This document shows, piece by piece, positions 1 through 8,332 of a stretch of DNA of 39,965 nucleotides. The stretch spans positions 1 to 39,965 of the forward strand of contig JACOTG010000233.1 of NCBI GenBank assembly GCA_016178505.1, written 5' to 3'. This DNA comes from Planctomycetota bacterium (GTDB lineage Bacteria; Planctomycetota; JACOTG01). The notes below the pieces were generated by a model that saw only the letters and a list, made by a program, of their open reading frames with translations, was not told the DNA's origin and searched no databases. How positions within the stretch are numbered: the stretch's first letter is position 1; each line of letters opens with the position of its first letter. Position numbers and translations under genes: made by a program.

Positions 1-1655
1 CCGTCGTCGTCCGCGTCGCCGGGCTTCCCCGTCCATGCGGCGTACGTGCCGGACGGGCGGTAGTCGGGTGGCAGCGGCGCCGGCGCGGGCCTCATGCACG
101 GCGTGAACTGGCGCACGGGCTCGTTCGTCTCGCGCCGGCGAACGACGAGGCGAATGGGCGCGAACGAGGCCAGCACGAGATCGATCGGACGTCCGGGCTG
201 CGCATCCGCGCACTCGCTGCGCGGCCGGTCGCGGCCCGCGAAGAATCCCTCCTTCCACGCGGCGACCGGCAGCGGATCGTCCGTCGGAAAACCGCCGAGT
301 GAAAACGAGCCGTCGGCCGCCGTCGTGGTCGAGAAGATCGGACGCAACGCACGCGCGCGACCGGGCAAGTACGTCTCGTCCGAATCGAAAAAGCGCAGGC
401 CTCGGATCGACCCGGTCTCGCCGGCGAGAACCGACGCGCCCTCGATCGAGTTGCCGACGACGTCGAGGACTCGCCCGGTCAGCGCGAACCCGCGGCGCAC
501 GGTGACGTCGCACTGCATCGAGAATTCGCCCTCCGGGAGCGACACGTCCGGGGCGAGCGTTGGACAGTATCCGGCGACAGCCGCGCCGAGATCCCACGTG
601 CCCGCGGGCGGGTCGACGAATCGAAAGGCTCCATTCTCGTCCGTGGTGACCACGACGTTCGCCGACGCGCGAAGCGTGTTCTCGATCGCCGGCGCGTTGG
701 CAGCGACGAGGTAGACACGCGCGCCTGCGATCGGAGCGCCGGCCTCGTCGAGGACCCGCCCCTCGAGCCGCCGCGTGGACACCGAGTCCGCTTCGGTCCC
801 GGGTGGCGGTACGCTCGGTGTGGCGGCAGGCGCGTTTGCGGACACGGTTGCGGCGGGCAGCGCCGAAGGCGTCGCTCGTGCAGTCTCGGCAGGCGGCGTC
901 GACGCGACGGTGGATCGTCGCGGCGCGTCATCGTGCTGCTTCGGGATCAGCCACGCGATGAGAGCGATCCCGATCGCCAACACGAGTCCCGCACCCACCA
1001 CCGTCTTCGTCGTCATGACACCGATGCCTCCGATGAGAGTGCCTGCGCCCGCTGCCGCCGTCGCGGGGATCACGCGCGCGCGCACGCGCTCGAGCGCTTC
1101 CATGCCGAGGAGCGGCGCCGGCAGCATCGCGAGCGACGCGACGCCGAGCGTGCGCCGCAGCTTCGCCGTTCCGCGCGTGAGGAGCGAGCGCACGGTCGAC
1201 GCGCGAACGCCGAGCGCCTCGCCGATCTTCGCGGGCGTGAGCCCGTGCTCGAATCGCAGCACGAGCACGCGGCGGTAGCGCTCGGGCAGTCGCTCGATCG
1301 CCGCGCGGGCCTGCGCCCACTCCTCGCGGCGATCGCTCGCGTCGTCCGCGGGGCGCGCGATGTCGTGCTCGAGCGGCGAGGTCGTGCGGCGGCGGCGGAT
1401 GCGATCGACTTCGTGCGCGACGATCGTCGTGAGCCACGGCCCCGCGCGCTGCGCCGGATCGAACGACCGCGCGCCGCGCATCACCGCGAGGAACGTCTCC
1501 TGGAGCGCGTCCTCCGCGTCGGTCGGATTCCCCGTGAGCCGCAGCGCGAGGCGATACAGATCCGGCGCCGTGAGGTCGAACAACTCCCCCATCGCCGCCG
1601 GATCGCCCCCCTGCCCGACGCGCTCGATCCATCTCCCGATCACTGAATCATCCAT
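1..1655 (-). CDS. ECF-type sigma-70 factor fused to TM helix and carboxypeptidase-regulatory-like domains (3' partial)
   Basis: This minus-strand frame stays open from an ATG at 1655 to the window edge (at least 551 codons, C-terminus missing). Residues about 25-92 match sigma-70 region 2 (LYRLALRLTGNPTDAEDALQ, then a PWLTTIVAHEVDRIRRR stretch). Residues about 112-170 match region 4, with the helix-turn-helix around GLTPAKIGEALGVRASTVR. A hydrophobic helix follows at about 218-237, then a Pro/Ala/Thr-rich linker. Two carboxypeptidase-regulatory-like beta-sandwich units start near residues 296 (GRVLDEAGAPIAGARV) and 394 (GRVLDVVGNSIEGASV). The predicted layout is a cytoplasmic sigma domain tethered to the membrane with an outer sensing or binding region. 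That would allow direct signal transduction without a separate anti-sigma factor, which is inference. It is divergent from the FG-GAP gene at 1801. The domain calls are firm, the function is inferred. Confidence 0.88.
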   Translation of the reverse strand, partial: MDDSVIGRWIERVGQGGDPAAMGELFDLTAPDLYRLALRLTGNPTDAEDALQETFLAVMRGARSFDPAQRAGPWLTTIVAHEVDRIRRRRTTSPLEHDIARPADDASDRREEWAQARAAIERLPERYRRVLVLRFEHGLTPAKIGEALGVRASTVRSLLTRGTAKLRRTLGVASLAMLPAPLLGMEALERVRARVIPATAAAGAGTLIGGIGVMTTKTVVGAGLVLAIGIALIAWLIPKQHDDAPRRSTVASTPPAETARATPSALPAATVSANAPAATPSVPPPGTEADSVSTRRLEGRVLDEAGAPIAGARVYLVAANAPAIENTLRASANVVVTTDENGAFRFVDPPAGTWDLGAAVAGYCPTLAPDVSLPEGEFSMQCDVTVRRGFALTGRVLDVVGNSIEGASVLAGETGSIRGLRFFDSDETYLPGRARALRPIFSTTTAADGSFSLGGFPTDDPLPVAAWKEGFFAGRDRPRSECADAQPGRPIDLVLASFAPIRLVVRRRETNEPVRQFTPCMRPAPAPLPPDYRPSGTYAAWTGKPGDADDD

Positions 1656-1745
1656 CGCGACGACAACTAGACGCCGAATGGAGCCATCGCTGCAAGGTTT
1701 TCTCATTCGCGTCGTCTCAGCGTGGCGGCGCGCCGGCGACGCCGA

Positions 1746-1751
1746 TAGAAT
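1746..1751 (+). promoter_or_regulatory. Candidate -10 element (TAGAAT) upstream of FG-GAP gene
   Basis: TAGAAT lies 49 bases before the ATG at 1801, in the 145-bp gap between the divergent sigma factor and FG-GAP genes. The same hexamer recurs in front of three other genes in the window (11809-11814 minus, 11887-11892 plus, 13842-13847 plus), which is the main support. No convincing -35 box is visible. Confidence 0.35.
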
Positions 1752-1800
1752 CGGGCCTGAAGCCTCGGCGCTCCATCTGGGGAAGGTCGCAGAACTCGCC

Positions 1801-4800
1801 ATGAAGTGCCTCGCCACGATCGCCCTTCTCTCCGTCGCCGCTTTCGTGAATGCGTCGTCCGTCGCGGCCGGCCCCGTCCTTCGGCTCACCTCCGAACCGC
1901 CGGGCGCCGTCGTGACGCTCGTCGGCGCCGACGGAAAACGGTTCGAAGTGCCCGAAAAGACTCCCGCGCTCTTCGACGTCCTGGCGGGTCGATATCGCGT
2001 GCGCTTCGAGCTACCCGGCTTCCCGTCGCGCGAGGAGATCGTCGAGGTGAGCGCTGACGCCGCGCAGATTCCGTGCGCGGTCGCGTGGCCGACGGGAGAG
2101 TTGCGGCTCGTGACGACGCAGCCCGGAATCGAAGTCGAGATCCATCGCGGCGAGTCGCTCACGGACGAGACACGTTTGACGACCGTGACGCTTCCGCTGC
2201 ACGAACCGCTGCGCGTCCCGGCCGGCAAGATCTCGCTGCGAGCGCACGCCGACGGGCATTGGCGCCGGGACGTCACCGGAGCGAGCGCGATCACCGTCGA
2301 GCCCGGCGGCGTCGCCCGCGTCGTCGTGTGGTTGCGACCGTTGAAGACGCTCTTCGATCGGCGCGATCTCGGTTGGGACATTGCGACGTCGTTCGCCGAT
2401 CTCGACGGCGACGGCCTTCCCGAAGTGCTCGTCATGCGTCGCAGCAGCGGCGAGGCCGTCGCGATCCGGTCCGACGGCACCGAACGGATCGTCCGGCACC
2501 TCGACGAATGGTCGAGCGCTCTCTCGGCCGCCGACGTGTACGGCGACGGGCAGGAGGAGCTCCTGCTCGGCAAGGAATCGGTCGGCGTCGTCGCCAAGTC
2601 GATCGACGGCAGCGAGCGAACGATGTTCCAGACCGACGCTTCGCCGACCGTGATCGGCGCCGGCGACTTCGACGGCGACGGTTCGATCGAGATCGTCGTT
2701 GCGTTTGGTTCCTCGAATCCGCGCGAGGCACGAATCGCCGTGTTCCACGCGGATGGCTCGAAGCTCTTCGAGGTCCCGTTCGCCGGCGGCGCCTACGGCG
2801 TCCAGCCTTGCGACCTCGACGGGGACGGCAAGAAAGAACTGGTCATGCACACCGGAGGCGCGGGTATCGTCGCGTACTCGCTCGACGGCACGCGTTGCTT
2901 CGAGAAGAATCCGCGGGCGATGCCCTCTCTTTGTGGCATCGGCGATCTCGACGGCGACAGAAAGGACGAGGTCGTCATCGAGGCCAGCTCGGAAATCGTC
3001 GCTTACGAAGGCGACGGCTCGGTGCGCGTTCGTTCAAAATCGCCGTCGGTCCCGCAGTCGCTCCTCGTCGCGGATCTCGACGGCGACGGACGATGCGAGA
3101 TCGCTCACGGGACCGTCAGCGGCGACGTGGTCGTCACCTCGGGTGACGGCTCGCCGCGCTTCCAGACGAACGTCCACGACTACGTCTCGTGCCTCGCGGC
3201 CGCCGACCTCGATGGCGACGGCAAGGCCGAGCTGATCGCCGGCACGATCGTCGGACGCCTTTTCGCCTTCGATGCCGAGGGCCACGAAATGTTCGAAATC
3301 CACACGTGGGGTCGGCCCGAACAGCTGGCGGCACGGGACCTCGATGGCGACGGGCGACCCGAGCTGCTCGTGAAGACGATGGCCGGACAAGTCGCCGCCT
3401 TCGGACTCGACGTGACGCTGGTCGAAGAAGCTCCGCTTCCGGAGGCCCGGCACGTCCGTCGCGACAGTACCGACGAAAGCGACATGGCCGAGAGCCGCCT
3501 CGAGGGCAGCAAAGAAGGAGAGATTCGCGAAATCTCGGTCGACGCCACGGAGCGCGTCGTCGCAAAAGCGCCGTCGACTGCATGGCAAGCAGAGCGCGTC
3601 GACGTCGGCGGGCGCCCCCTGATCCTGGCGCAGGGAACGCGCGGCCAACTCTTCGGCTTCGACGAGTCCGGGAAGCTGCTCTTCACGACCGACCTCGGAG
3701 CGATTCACTGCGTGTTCGTTGCGGACGTCGACGGCGACGGCAAGAACGAGATCGTCGCGACCGCTCACGTCGGCAAGCTGATGCGTGGGCGGGACGGCGA
3801 CGAAGGGAGCATGGGCTGGAGCTCGGCAGATCCATGCCAGGTGTTCGTCCTGAACGCGGACGGCTCGGTGCGGTGGAAAGCGGATATCGAAGGCGAGATC
3901 TGGTCGAAGGTCCTCGTTGCCGACGTGGACGGCGATGGACGCAACGAGATCGTGGCGGCCGTCGAGCCCAAAGATCGCTTCAGCTTGAACGACGAAGAAG
4001 AGGATGGAGCGCCGCCCCGCGCCAAGAACGAGATCGTCATTCTGAGGGCCGACGGCACGATCTGGCAGCACCGCCCGATCGGAGGCCACCCGAACGCGCT
4101 CGTCGCCGTCGATCTCGATGGGGACGGCAAGCCCGAGCCGGTCATCGGAACGGGCGACGGACGGATTCTTTCGCTAGGCCGCGATGGCACGATCGCGCGA
4201 ACGATCCAGATCCACGGCGTGACGCCGATCGCGGGCGGAGGAGACTTCTTCAGCGGCATCCAATCGCTCCGTTTCGCGGATCTCGATGGGGACGGGCGAG
4301 CCGAGATCCTGGTGAACCTCGGCATCCCCCAACACGTCGCCGTGCTCGAGTCGGACGGCACGACTCGCTTCGAGGTCGATTTGCGAGGTCAAACGGGCGA
4401 GCCGGCCGTCGGACGACTCGCGGCCGGACCGGCGCAAACGATCGCACTCGGCGGCTACGACGGGCGTCTCGCGGTGGTCGACGCCCACGGCTCGAGGATC
4501 CTGAATTCGGTGCGGCCGACCGACTCCACTCGCGTTCGCACCCGATCGGGCGATGAAGGCATGGTGCGGGTTTTCGGAGCGGACCACGTGCTCGCGTCGT
4601 ATCGTCCAGACCCGAACGATCCGCGGCCGCGGCTGAAGCGCCGATTCCTCGAATCGCTCGACGCCGCCGAAACGGGGCGCGAGGCCGATGCCGCGAAGGG
4701 ATTCGGCGAAGCGAAGCTCCGCTGGCTCGCGTTCGACGATTCCGGCATCGCGTCGATCCGCGCGCGATTGACGATCTGCGATTCCTCGCTGTCGGCGAAG

Positions 4801-5241
4801 CGGATCCTCGGCGTTTTCGATCGAGTGCGGCCGGCGATCGGAACCGAGTGGCAAGAAGCGCTCGAGAGCTTTGTCGCGGCCGGCCGAATCGACCGCGCGC
4901 TCGCGTTCGCGAGGAAGTCTTTGGCGACGGCGTCGCTGACGCGCCGAGACGCGACGCGTCTCGGTTTCATTGCCGGCTCGATTCGCGGAGACGTTGCCGA
5001 CGCGCGGGAGCTCCGGCTCCTGTTGTCCGAAGCCGCCGTGGCGGCAACGAATCGCCGGGCTTGGTACTCGCTCGTGGCACTCGCAGACGCGCTGCTCGCC
5101 AATGGTCGGCGGGACGACGCGATCCGCGTCGGCGAAGAAGCGCTCGCTGCGAGCGGCGACGATCCGCGAACGCGCAAGCGAGTCGAAGCAGCGCTGAAGC
5201 GATACCGCGCGACGTCCGAGAAGATCGACGACAAACACTGA
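1801..5241 (+). CDS. Exported FG-GAP/VCBS-repeat protein with N-terminal PEGA-like domain
   Basis: The product is 1146 aa. The frame is open from 1360, but the ATG at 1801 is chosen because it starts a clear signal peptide (MKCLATIALLSVAAF, cleavage likely after VAA near residue 22) and has GGGGAAGG at 1779-1786 upstream. Residues about 25-85 resemble a PEGA-type surface domain (EPPGAVVTLVG, LAGRYRVRFELPGF). About eleven FG-GAP/VCBS repeats follow, each with a Ca-binding-type DxDGDG core such as FADLDGDGLPEV, CDLDGDGKKEL, ADVDGDGKNEI and FADLDGDGRAEI. They probably form one or more beta-propellers outside the cytoplasm. The last 230 or so residues are helical and TPR-like. The family commonly mediates extracellular binding, but no ligand or enzyme site is visible. 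The next gene begins 16 bp downstream and encodes a second FG-GAP protein, so the two are probably cotranscribed. Confidence 0.85.
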   Translation: MKCLATIALLSVAAFVNASSVAAGPVLRLTSEPPGAVVTLVGADGKRFEVPEKTPALFDVLAGRYRVRFELPGFPSREEIVEVSADAAQIPCAVAWPTGELRLVTTQPGIEVEIHRGESLTDETRLTTVTLPLHEPLRVPAGKISLRAHADGHWRRDVTGASAITVEPGGVARVVVWLRPLKTLFDRRDLGWDIATSFADLDGDGLPEVLVMRRSSGEAVAIRSDGTERIVRHLDEWSSALSAADVYGDGQEELLLGKESVGVVAKSIDGSERTMFQTDASPTVIGAGDFDGDGSIEIVVAFGSSNPREARIAVFHADGSKLFEVPFAGGAYGVQPCDLDGDGKKELVMHTGGAGIVAYSLDGTRCFEKNPRAMPSLCGIGDLDGDRKDEVVIEASSEIVAYEGDGSVRVRSKSPSVPQSLLVADLDGDGRCEIAHGTVSGDVVVTSGDGSPRFQTNVHDYVSCLAAADLDGDGKAELIAGTIVGRLFAFDAEGHEMFEIHTWGRPEQLAARDLDGDGRPELLVKTMAGQVAAFGLDVTLVEEAPLPEARHVRRDSTDESDMAESRLEGSKEGEIREISVDATERVVAKAPSTAWQAERVDVGGRPLILAQGTRGQLFGFDESGKLLFTTDLGAIHCVFVADVDGDGKNEIVATAHVGKLMRGRDGDEGSMGWSSADPCQVFVLNADGSVRWKADIEGEIWSKVLVADVDGDGRNEIVAAVEPKDRFSLNDEEEDGAPPRAKNEIVILRADGTIWQHRPIGGHPNALVAVDLDGDGKPEPVIGTGDGRILSLGRDGTIARTIQIHGVTPIAGGGDFFSGIQSLRFADLDGDGRAEILVNLGIPQHVAVLESDGTTRFEVDLRGQTGEPAVGRLAAGPAQTIALGGYDGRLAVVDAHGSRILNSVRPTDSTRVRTRSGDEGMVRVFGADHVLASYRPDPNDPRPRLKRRFLESLDAAETGREADAAKGFGEAKLRWLAFDDSGIASIRARLTICDSSLSAKRILGVFDRVRPAIGTEWQEALESFVAAGRIDRALAFARKSLATASLTRRDATRLGFIAGSIRGDVADARELRLLLSEAAVAATNRRAWYSLVALADALLANGRRDDAIRVGEEALAASGDDPRTRKRVEAALKRYRATSEKIDDKH

Positions 5242-5257
5242 CCCACGGAGGTGTTCG

Positions 5258-7261
5258 ATGCGTGCACGGCTCGCCTTCTCACTGACGGTTTTGTCGGCTG
5301 CGCTCGCTCGCGCCGGCGATCTGAAGAAGCCCGTGCGCCTCGAGGCGGGCGGCGCGCCCATCGATGTGGAGGTCGGACATGCGGCGCCGCTCGTCGTCGA
5401 CCTCGACGGCGATCGCTCGTGCGAGCTGCTCGTCGGACAGTTCGGCGACGGCAAGCTTCGCATCTATCCGATCCGCGAAACGAAGTCGAAGTCGCAGCCG
5501 CGTCTCGGGGACATGCGCTGGTTCGAAGCCGACGGACAGGTCGGCTCGATTCCCGCGAGCTGATGCATCGGGTTCAGTCCATCGGTGATGGACATCGACG
5601 GAGACGGCCGACTCGACGTGATCTCCGGTAGCTACTTCGGCGACGTTTTCCTTTTCCGCGGACTCCCAGGCGGCAAGTTTTCGGCGCGCGAAACGATCGT
5701 CGGCAAGAACGGCAAGCCGTTTCGCGTCGCGAAGGGCATGAACGGTTACGCCGCCGCGACGTGCGCGGTCGACTGGGACGCCGACGGCGACGTCGACCTC
5801 GTCGTCGGCAACATCCACGGCGACGTCTTTCTGGTGCGAAACGTCGGGACGTCCAAGACCTACGAGTTCGCCGGCGCGGAGAAGCTCTCGGCCGGCGGCG
5901 AGCCGATCCGCGTCGACGGCGACTCCGGACCGACGGTCGCCGACTGGGACGGCGACGGCAAGCTCGATCTCGTCGTCGGCGACGGCCACGGCAGCGTGAC
6001 GTGGTTCCGAAACATCGGCACGGCCGCGGAGCCGAACCTCGCGCGGGGCGAGCGTCTCGTCGACGGACGCGGCTGGGGATTCGACGAGGACTCGAGGACG
6101 GAGGGGCCCGGCGTGCGAGCGAAGCCCTGCGTCGTCGATTGGAACGGCGACGGGCGCGTCGATCTCCTCGTCGGCGACTTCAGCGAGGAACACGCGAAGC
6201 CGCGCGCCGCCACGCCGAAGGAACAGGAAGCCGAAGCCGAGGCTCGCCGTGAGTACGACGCCGCCAGCAAGAAGTACGACGCCGCATCCGCCAAGACCGA
6301 CCTCGAGCGACTATACGATCGGCTCGAGAAGCTCGACTCGCCGCCCGATGACGAAACGGACGCGGCGGAAAAGTCGCGCGAGACCCAGCTCGAGGAAGTT
6401 CGCCGGAAGATCGCCGACATCGATCGCGACCTCGAACCGCTACGCAACGCGATGAACGCGGCGTGGAAGAAGGTCCCCGAAGGAAATCGAAAGACGCACG
6501 GTTTCGTGTGGTTCTACGAGCGCACGGCGCCGGACGCCGGGGACGCCGAAGTGGCCGGCGCTTCCGAAGAGCGCTTCACGAAGACGACGGTGATCGGCGG
6601 CCGCACGGTCATCATGTCCGGCACTCGCGAGAACCCTCCTGCGATTCAGCTCGAGGCGGGCAAGGCGCCGGGGACGTTTCACTACTCGTGGACGGGGCGT
6701 GTCGCTTGGAGCGCCGAGCCGGCGTGGCCGGCCAACGTCGGTTTCCGACTCCTGACAGAGATGCACCTCACGTCGCCCGTGCGAGTCGACCGCGACCAGC
6801 CGATCACGATCGTCGCGAACCTTCGCCCCGGGACCTACTACGTCGAATCGCACCTCGCCGACAACTGGCCGCCGAAGCGCTACTGGGACGCGATCGGTCC
6901 GTCGATCACCATCGACGACAGCGGCAAGGCGACGCTCCACGAGCAAGAGCTGCGCCATGATCTCTACATGGACGTGACGAGCCCGAAGACGATGGAGATC
7001 GTGGACTCGCTTCGGCCGGTGCTGCGCTTCACGCCGCTCGCAGGCGCCGTGTCGTACTCGGTCGGACTCATCGAGGAGAATCTCTTCACGCACGAGGTGC
7101 TCGACAACTCCGGAGGCAAGCGGACGAGCACGCCTGAGTTCACGCCGGAGTCCGACCTCGTCTCGGGTCGCCTCTACGAGGTCTACCTCACGGCGCTCGA
7201 CGCGGCAGGCAAGCAGCTCGGCCACGGCGGCGGCTACTTCATCACGAAGAAAGGACCGTGA
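5258..7261 (+). CDS. Exported FG-GAP repeat protein with in-frame TGA (candidate selenoprotein)
   Basis: A strong Shine-Dalgarno sequence (GGAGGTG, 5247-5253) precedes the ATG at 5258. The product begins with a signal peptide (MRARLAFSLTVLSAALARAG). Codon 102 (5561-5563) is TGA. The same frame then continues with C-I-G-F-S-P-S-V-M-D-I-D-G-D-G and stays open to 7261 (667 codons in all), so an automatic caller will split it into 5258-5563 and 5585/5588-7261. FG-GAP units occur on both sides of the TGA: VDLDGDRSCELLVG before it, then MDIDGDGRLDVISG, VDWDADGDVDLVVG, ADWDGDGKLDLVVG and VDWNGDGRVDLLVG. A charged coiled-coil follows at about residues 320-405, then a beta-rich C-terminal region. A hairpin just after the TGA fits a bacterial SECIS element. 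Alternatives are a Cys-to-stop mutation (TGC to TGA) or a consensus error. The role of the protein is unknown. Confidence 0.75.
5561..5593 (+). promoter_or_regulatory. In-frame TGA plus SECIS-like hairpin
   Basis: The TGA at 5561-5563 is followed by a perfect 7-bp stem, GTCCATC (5577-5583) paired with GATGGAC (5587-5593), closing a GGT triloop (5584-5586). The loop starts 20 nt after the TGA and its first base is G. As I recall the bacterial SECIS consensus, it asks for a stem-loop with the apical loop 16-37 nt from the UGA and a G in the first two loop positions, so this fits. The codon after the TGA is TGC (Cys), giving a Sec-Cys pair if decoded. Chance hairpins of this size occur in GC-rich DNA, so this is suggestive only. 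Confidence 0.45.
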
Positions 7262-7339
7262 CGCGCCGGCGCCTCCCGATTCAGCCGACGGAATCTCTTC
7301 GATAGCGTGCGATTCGCTGGCGTGTCTCCTTGCCGGAAC

Positions 7340-7364
7340 ATTGTGCAGACGCTGTCTGCACAAT
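7340..7364. terminator. Perfect 11-bp inverted repeat between convergent genes, possible bidirectional terminator
   Basis: ATTGTGCAGAC (7340-7350), a GCT loop and GTCTGCACAAT (7354-7364) form a perfect hairpin. It sits in the 111-bp gap between the TGA of the FG-GAP gene (7261) and the TGA of the minus-strand DUF2807 gene (7373). The position suggests a shared terminator. There is no clear T-tract on either side, so an operator or other palindromic protein site remains possible. Confidence 0.45.
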
Positions 7365-7372
7365 TCATTGCG

Positions 7373-8089
7373 TCACGAGCCCGACGGCGTCGCGTGGTCG
7401 ATGCTGCCGGATCCGCCGCCGTGGCGCCGCACCTTCGGGGGACTTCCGACGTAGCGCACGTCGCCGCTGCCCTCGATGTCGGCGTCGAGCGAGCGACCAA
7501 CGTTCAGCTCCGCGTCGCCGCTGCCGCGAATGGAGACGCGAGCGTCCTCGGCCTGCAGATCGCGCATCTCCACGTCGCCCGATCCGTCGACCTCGACGTC
7601 CACGCGCTCCACCGTTCCCTCGGCGACGAGCGTGCCCGAGCCTGCGATGGTGCCGCGGAATCGCGCGCCGTCGAGCCCGCGCACATGAACGTCGCCGCTG
7701 CCGCGGATCTCGACCGCGTCGAGTTCAGGCGTGGTCGCGACCACGCGCAGCTCGGACGTCTGGACGAACGTCGTGTCGTCGAGCGAAACGACGAGCGCGT
7801 CGCCGGAGACTTCCGTGTGCACATAGCGGAACAAATTGTCGTCGGCGATCACGCAGCACGAGGGGCTCGGACCCACGGTGACCGCCACGAGCGGCGATCC
7901 CTTCAAGATGACGCGGCGGAAATTGGCTACACGCCGATCCTGCCGCTGCAAATTGCCGGAGCCCCGCTCGCCGCGTCCGGTCGACCGACTCCACACGTCG
8001 CGATCCGAATCCAATTCGACGATGCAGCCGAGGAGCGCGAAGCCGAAACCGATCACGGATGCCAAGGCGAGGCGGCTCGGTCGAATCAT
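7373..8089 (-). CDS. DUF2807-type (GIN-domain) lipoprotein
   Basis: The product is 238 aa. The frame extends upstream to 8251, but the ATG at 8089 is preferred: it has AAGGGAGT 4 bases upstream (complement of 8094-8101) and opens a lipoprotein signal ending in ALLGC, with the lipidated Cys at residue 22. The mature part has the repetitive right-handed beta-structure signature of the DUF2807 'putative auto-transporter adhesin, head GIN' family. Five short units recur: IRGSGDVHVRGL, IAGSGTLVAEGT, VDGSGDVEMRDL, IRGSGDAELNVG and IEGSGDVRYVG. This implies a membrane-anchored surface or periplasmic beta-helix. No catalytic residues are apparent and the biological role is unknown in most members. 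It is transcribed alone, convergent with the FG-GAP genes, from a plausible promoter at 8129-8158. Confidence 0.82.
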   Translation of the reverse strand: MIRPSRLALASVIGFGFALLGCIVELDSDRDVWSRSTGRGERGSGNLQRQDRRVANFRRVILKGSPLVAVTVGPSPSCCVIADDNLFRYVHTEVSGDALVVSLDDTTFVQTSELRVVATTPELDAVEIRGSGDVHVRGLDGARFRGTIAGSGTLVAEGTVERVDVEVDGSGDVEMRDLQAEDARVSIRGSGDAELNVGRSLDADIEGSGDVRYVGSPPKVRRHGGGSGSIDHATPSGS

Positions 8090-8128
8090 CGAGACTCCCT
8101 TCGAAGTGAGAGGAAGGAATGCGCGCCG

Positions 8129-8158
8129 ATCATAGTCGTCCGGTCGAATCGCATTCAA
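8129..8158 (-). promoter_or_regulatory. Candidate sigma-70 promoter for the DUF2807 lipoprotein
   Basis: On the minus strand, TTGAAT (8158-8153) and TATGAT (8134-8129) are separated by 18 bp. They lie about 40 bases upstream of the ATG at 8089 and leave room for the Shine-Dalgarno at 8094-8101. This is the closest match to a classical -35/-10 pair in the window. The rest of the gap to 8332 shows nothing further. Confidence 0.45.
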
Positions 8159-8332
8159 CTCGCAACCAAGTGAGCGCTCGGCCGAAGCCTCGTGGCGTCG
8201 CATGACATCGTGTTTCGTGGCGCACGCCCGTTCGACCTCTTCGAGCTGCACGCCGCGTTCAGCGATGGACCGCGGAACCGAGGGGTGGGGAATAATCCGC
8301 CGGAGTTGACCCTGGCTCCGTACGCGTGCGGG

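Noticed and set aside
928-1632. Minus-strand ORF 928-1632 as the gene of this region
   Set aside because: It is an out-of-frame Arg-rich shadow. The frame starting at 1655 carries clear sigma-70 regions 2 and 4 and runs to the edge.
1360-1800. Upstream extension of the FG-GAP gene from 1360
   Set aside because: It overlaps the sigma factor gene on the other strand, is Arg/Ser-rich without structure, and would bury the signal peptide that starts at 1801.
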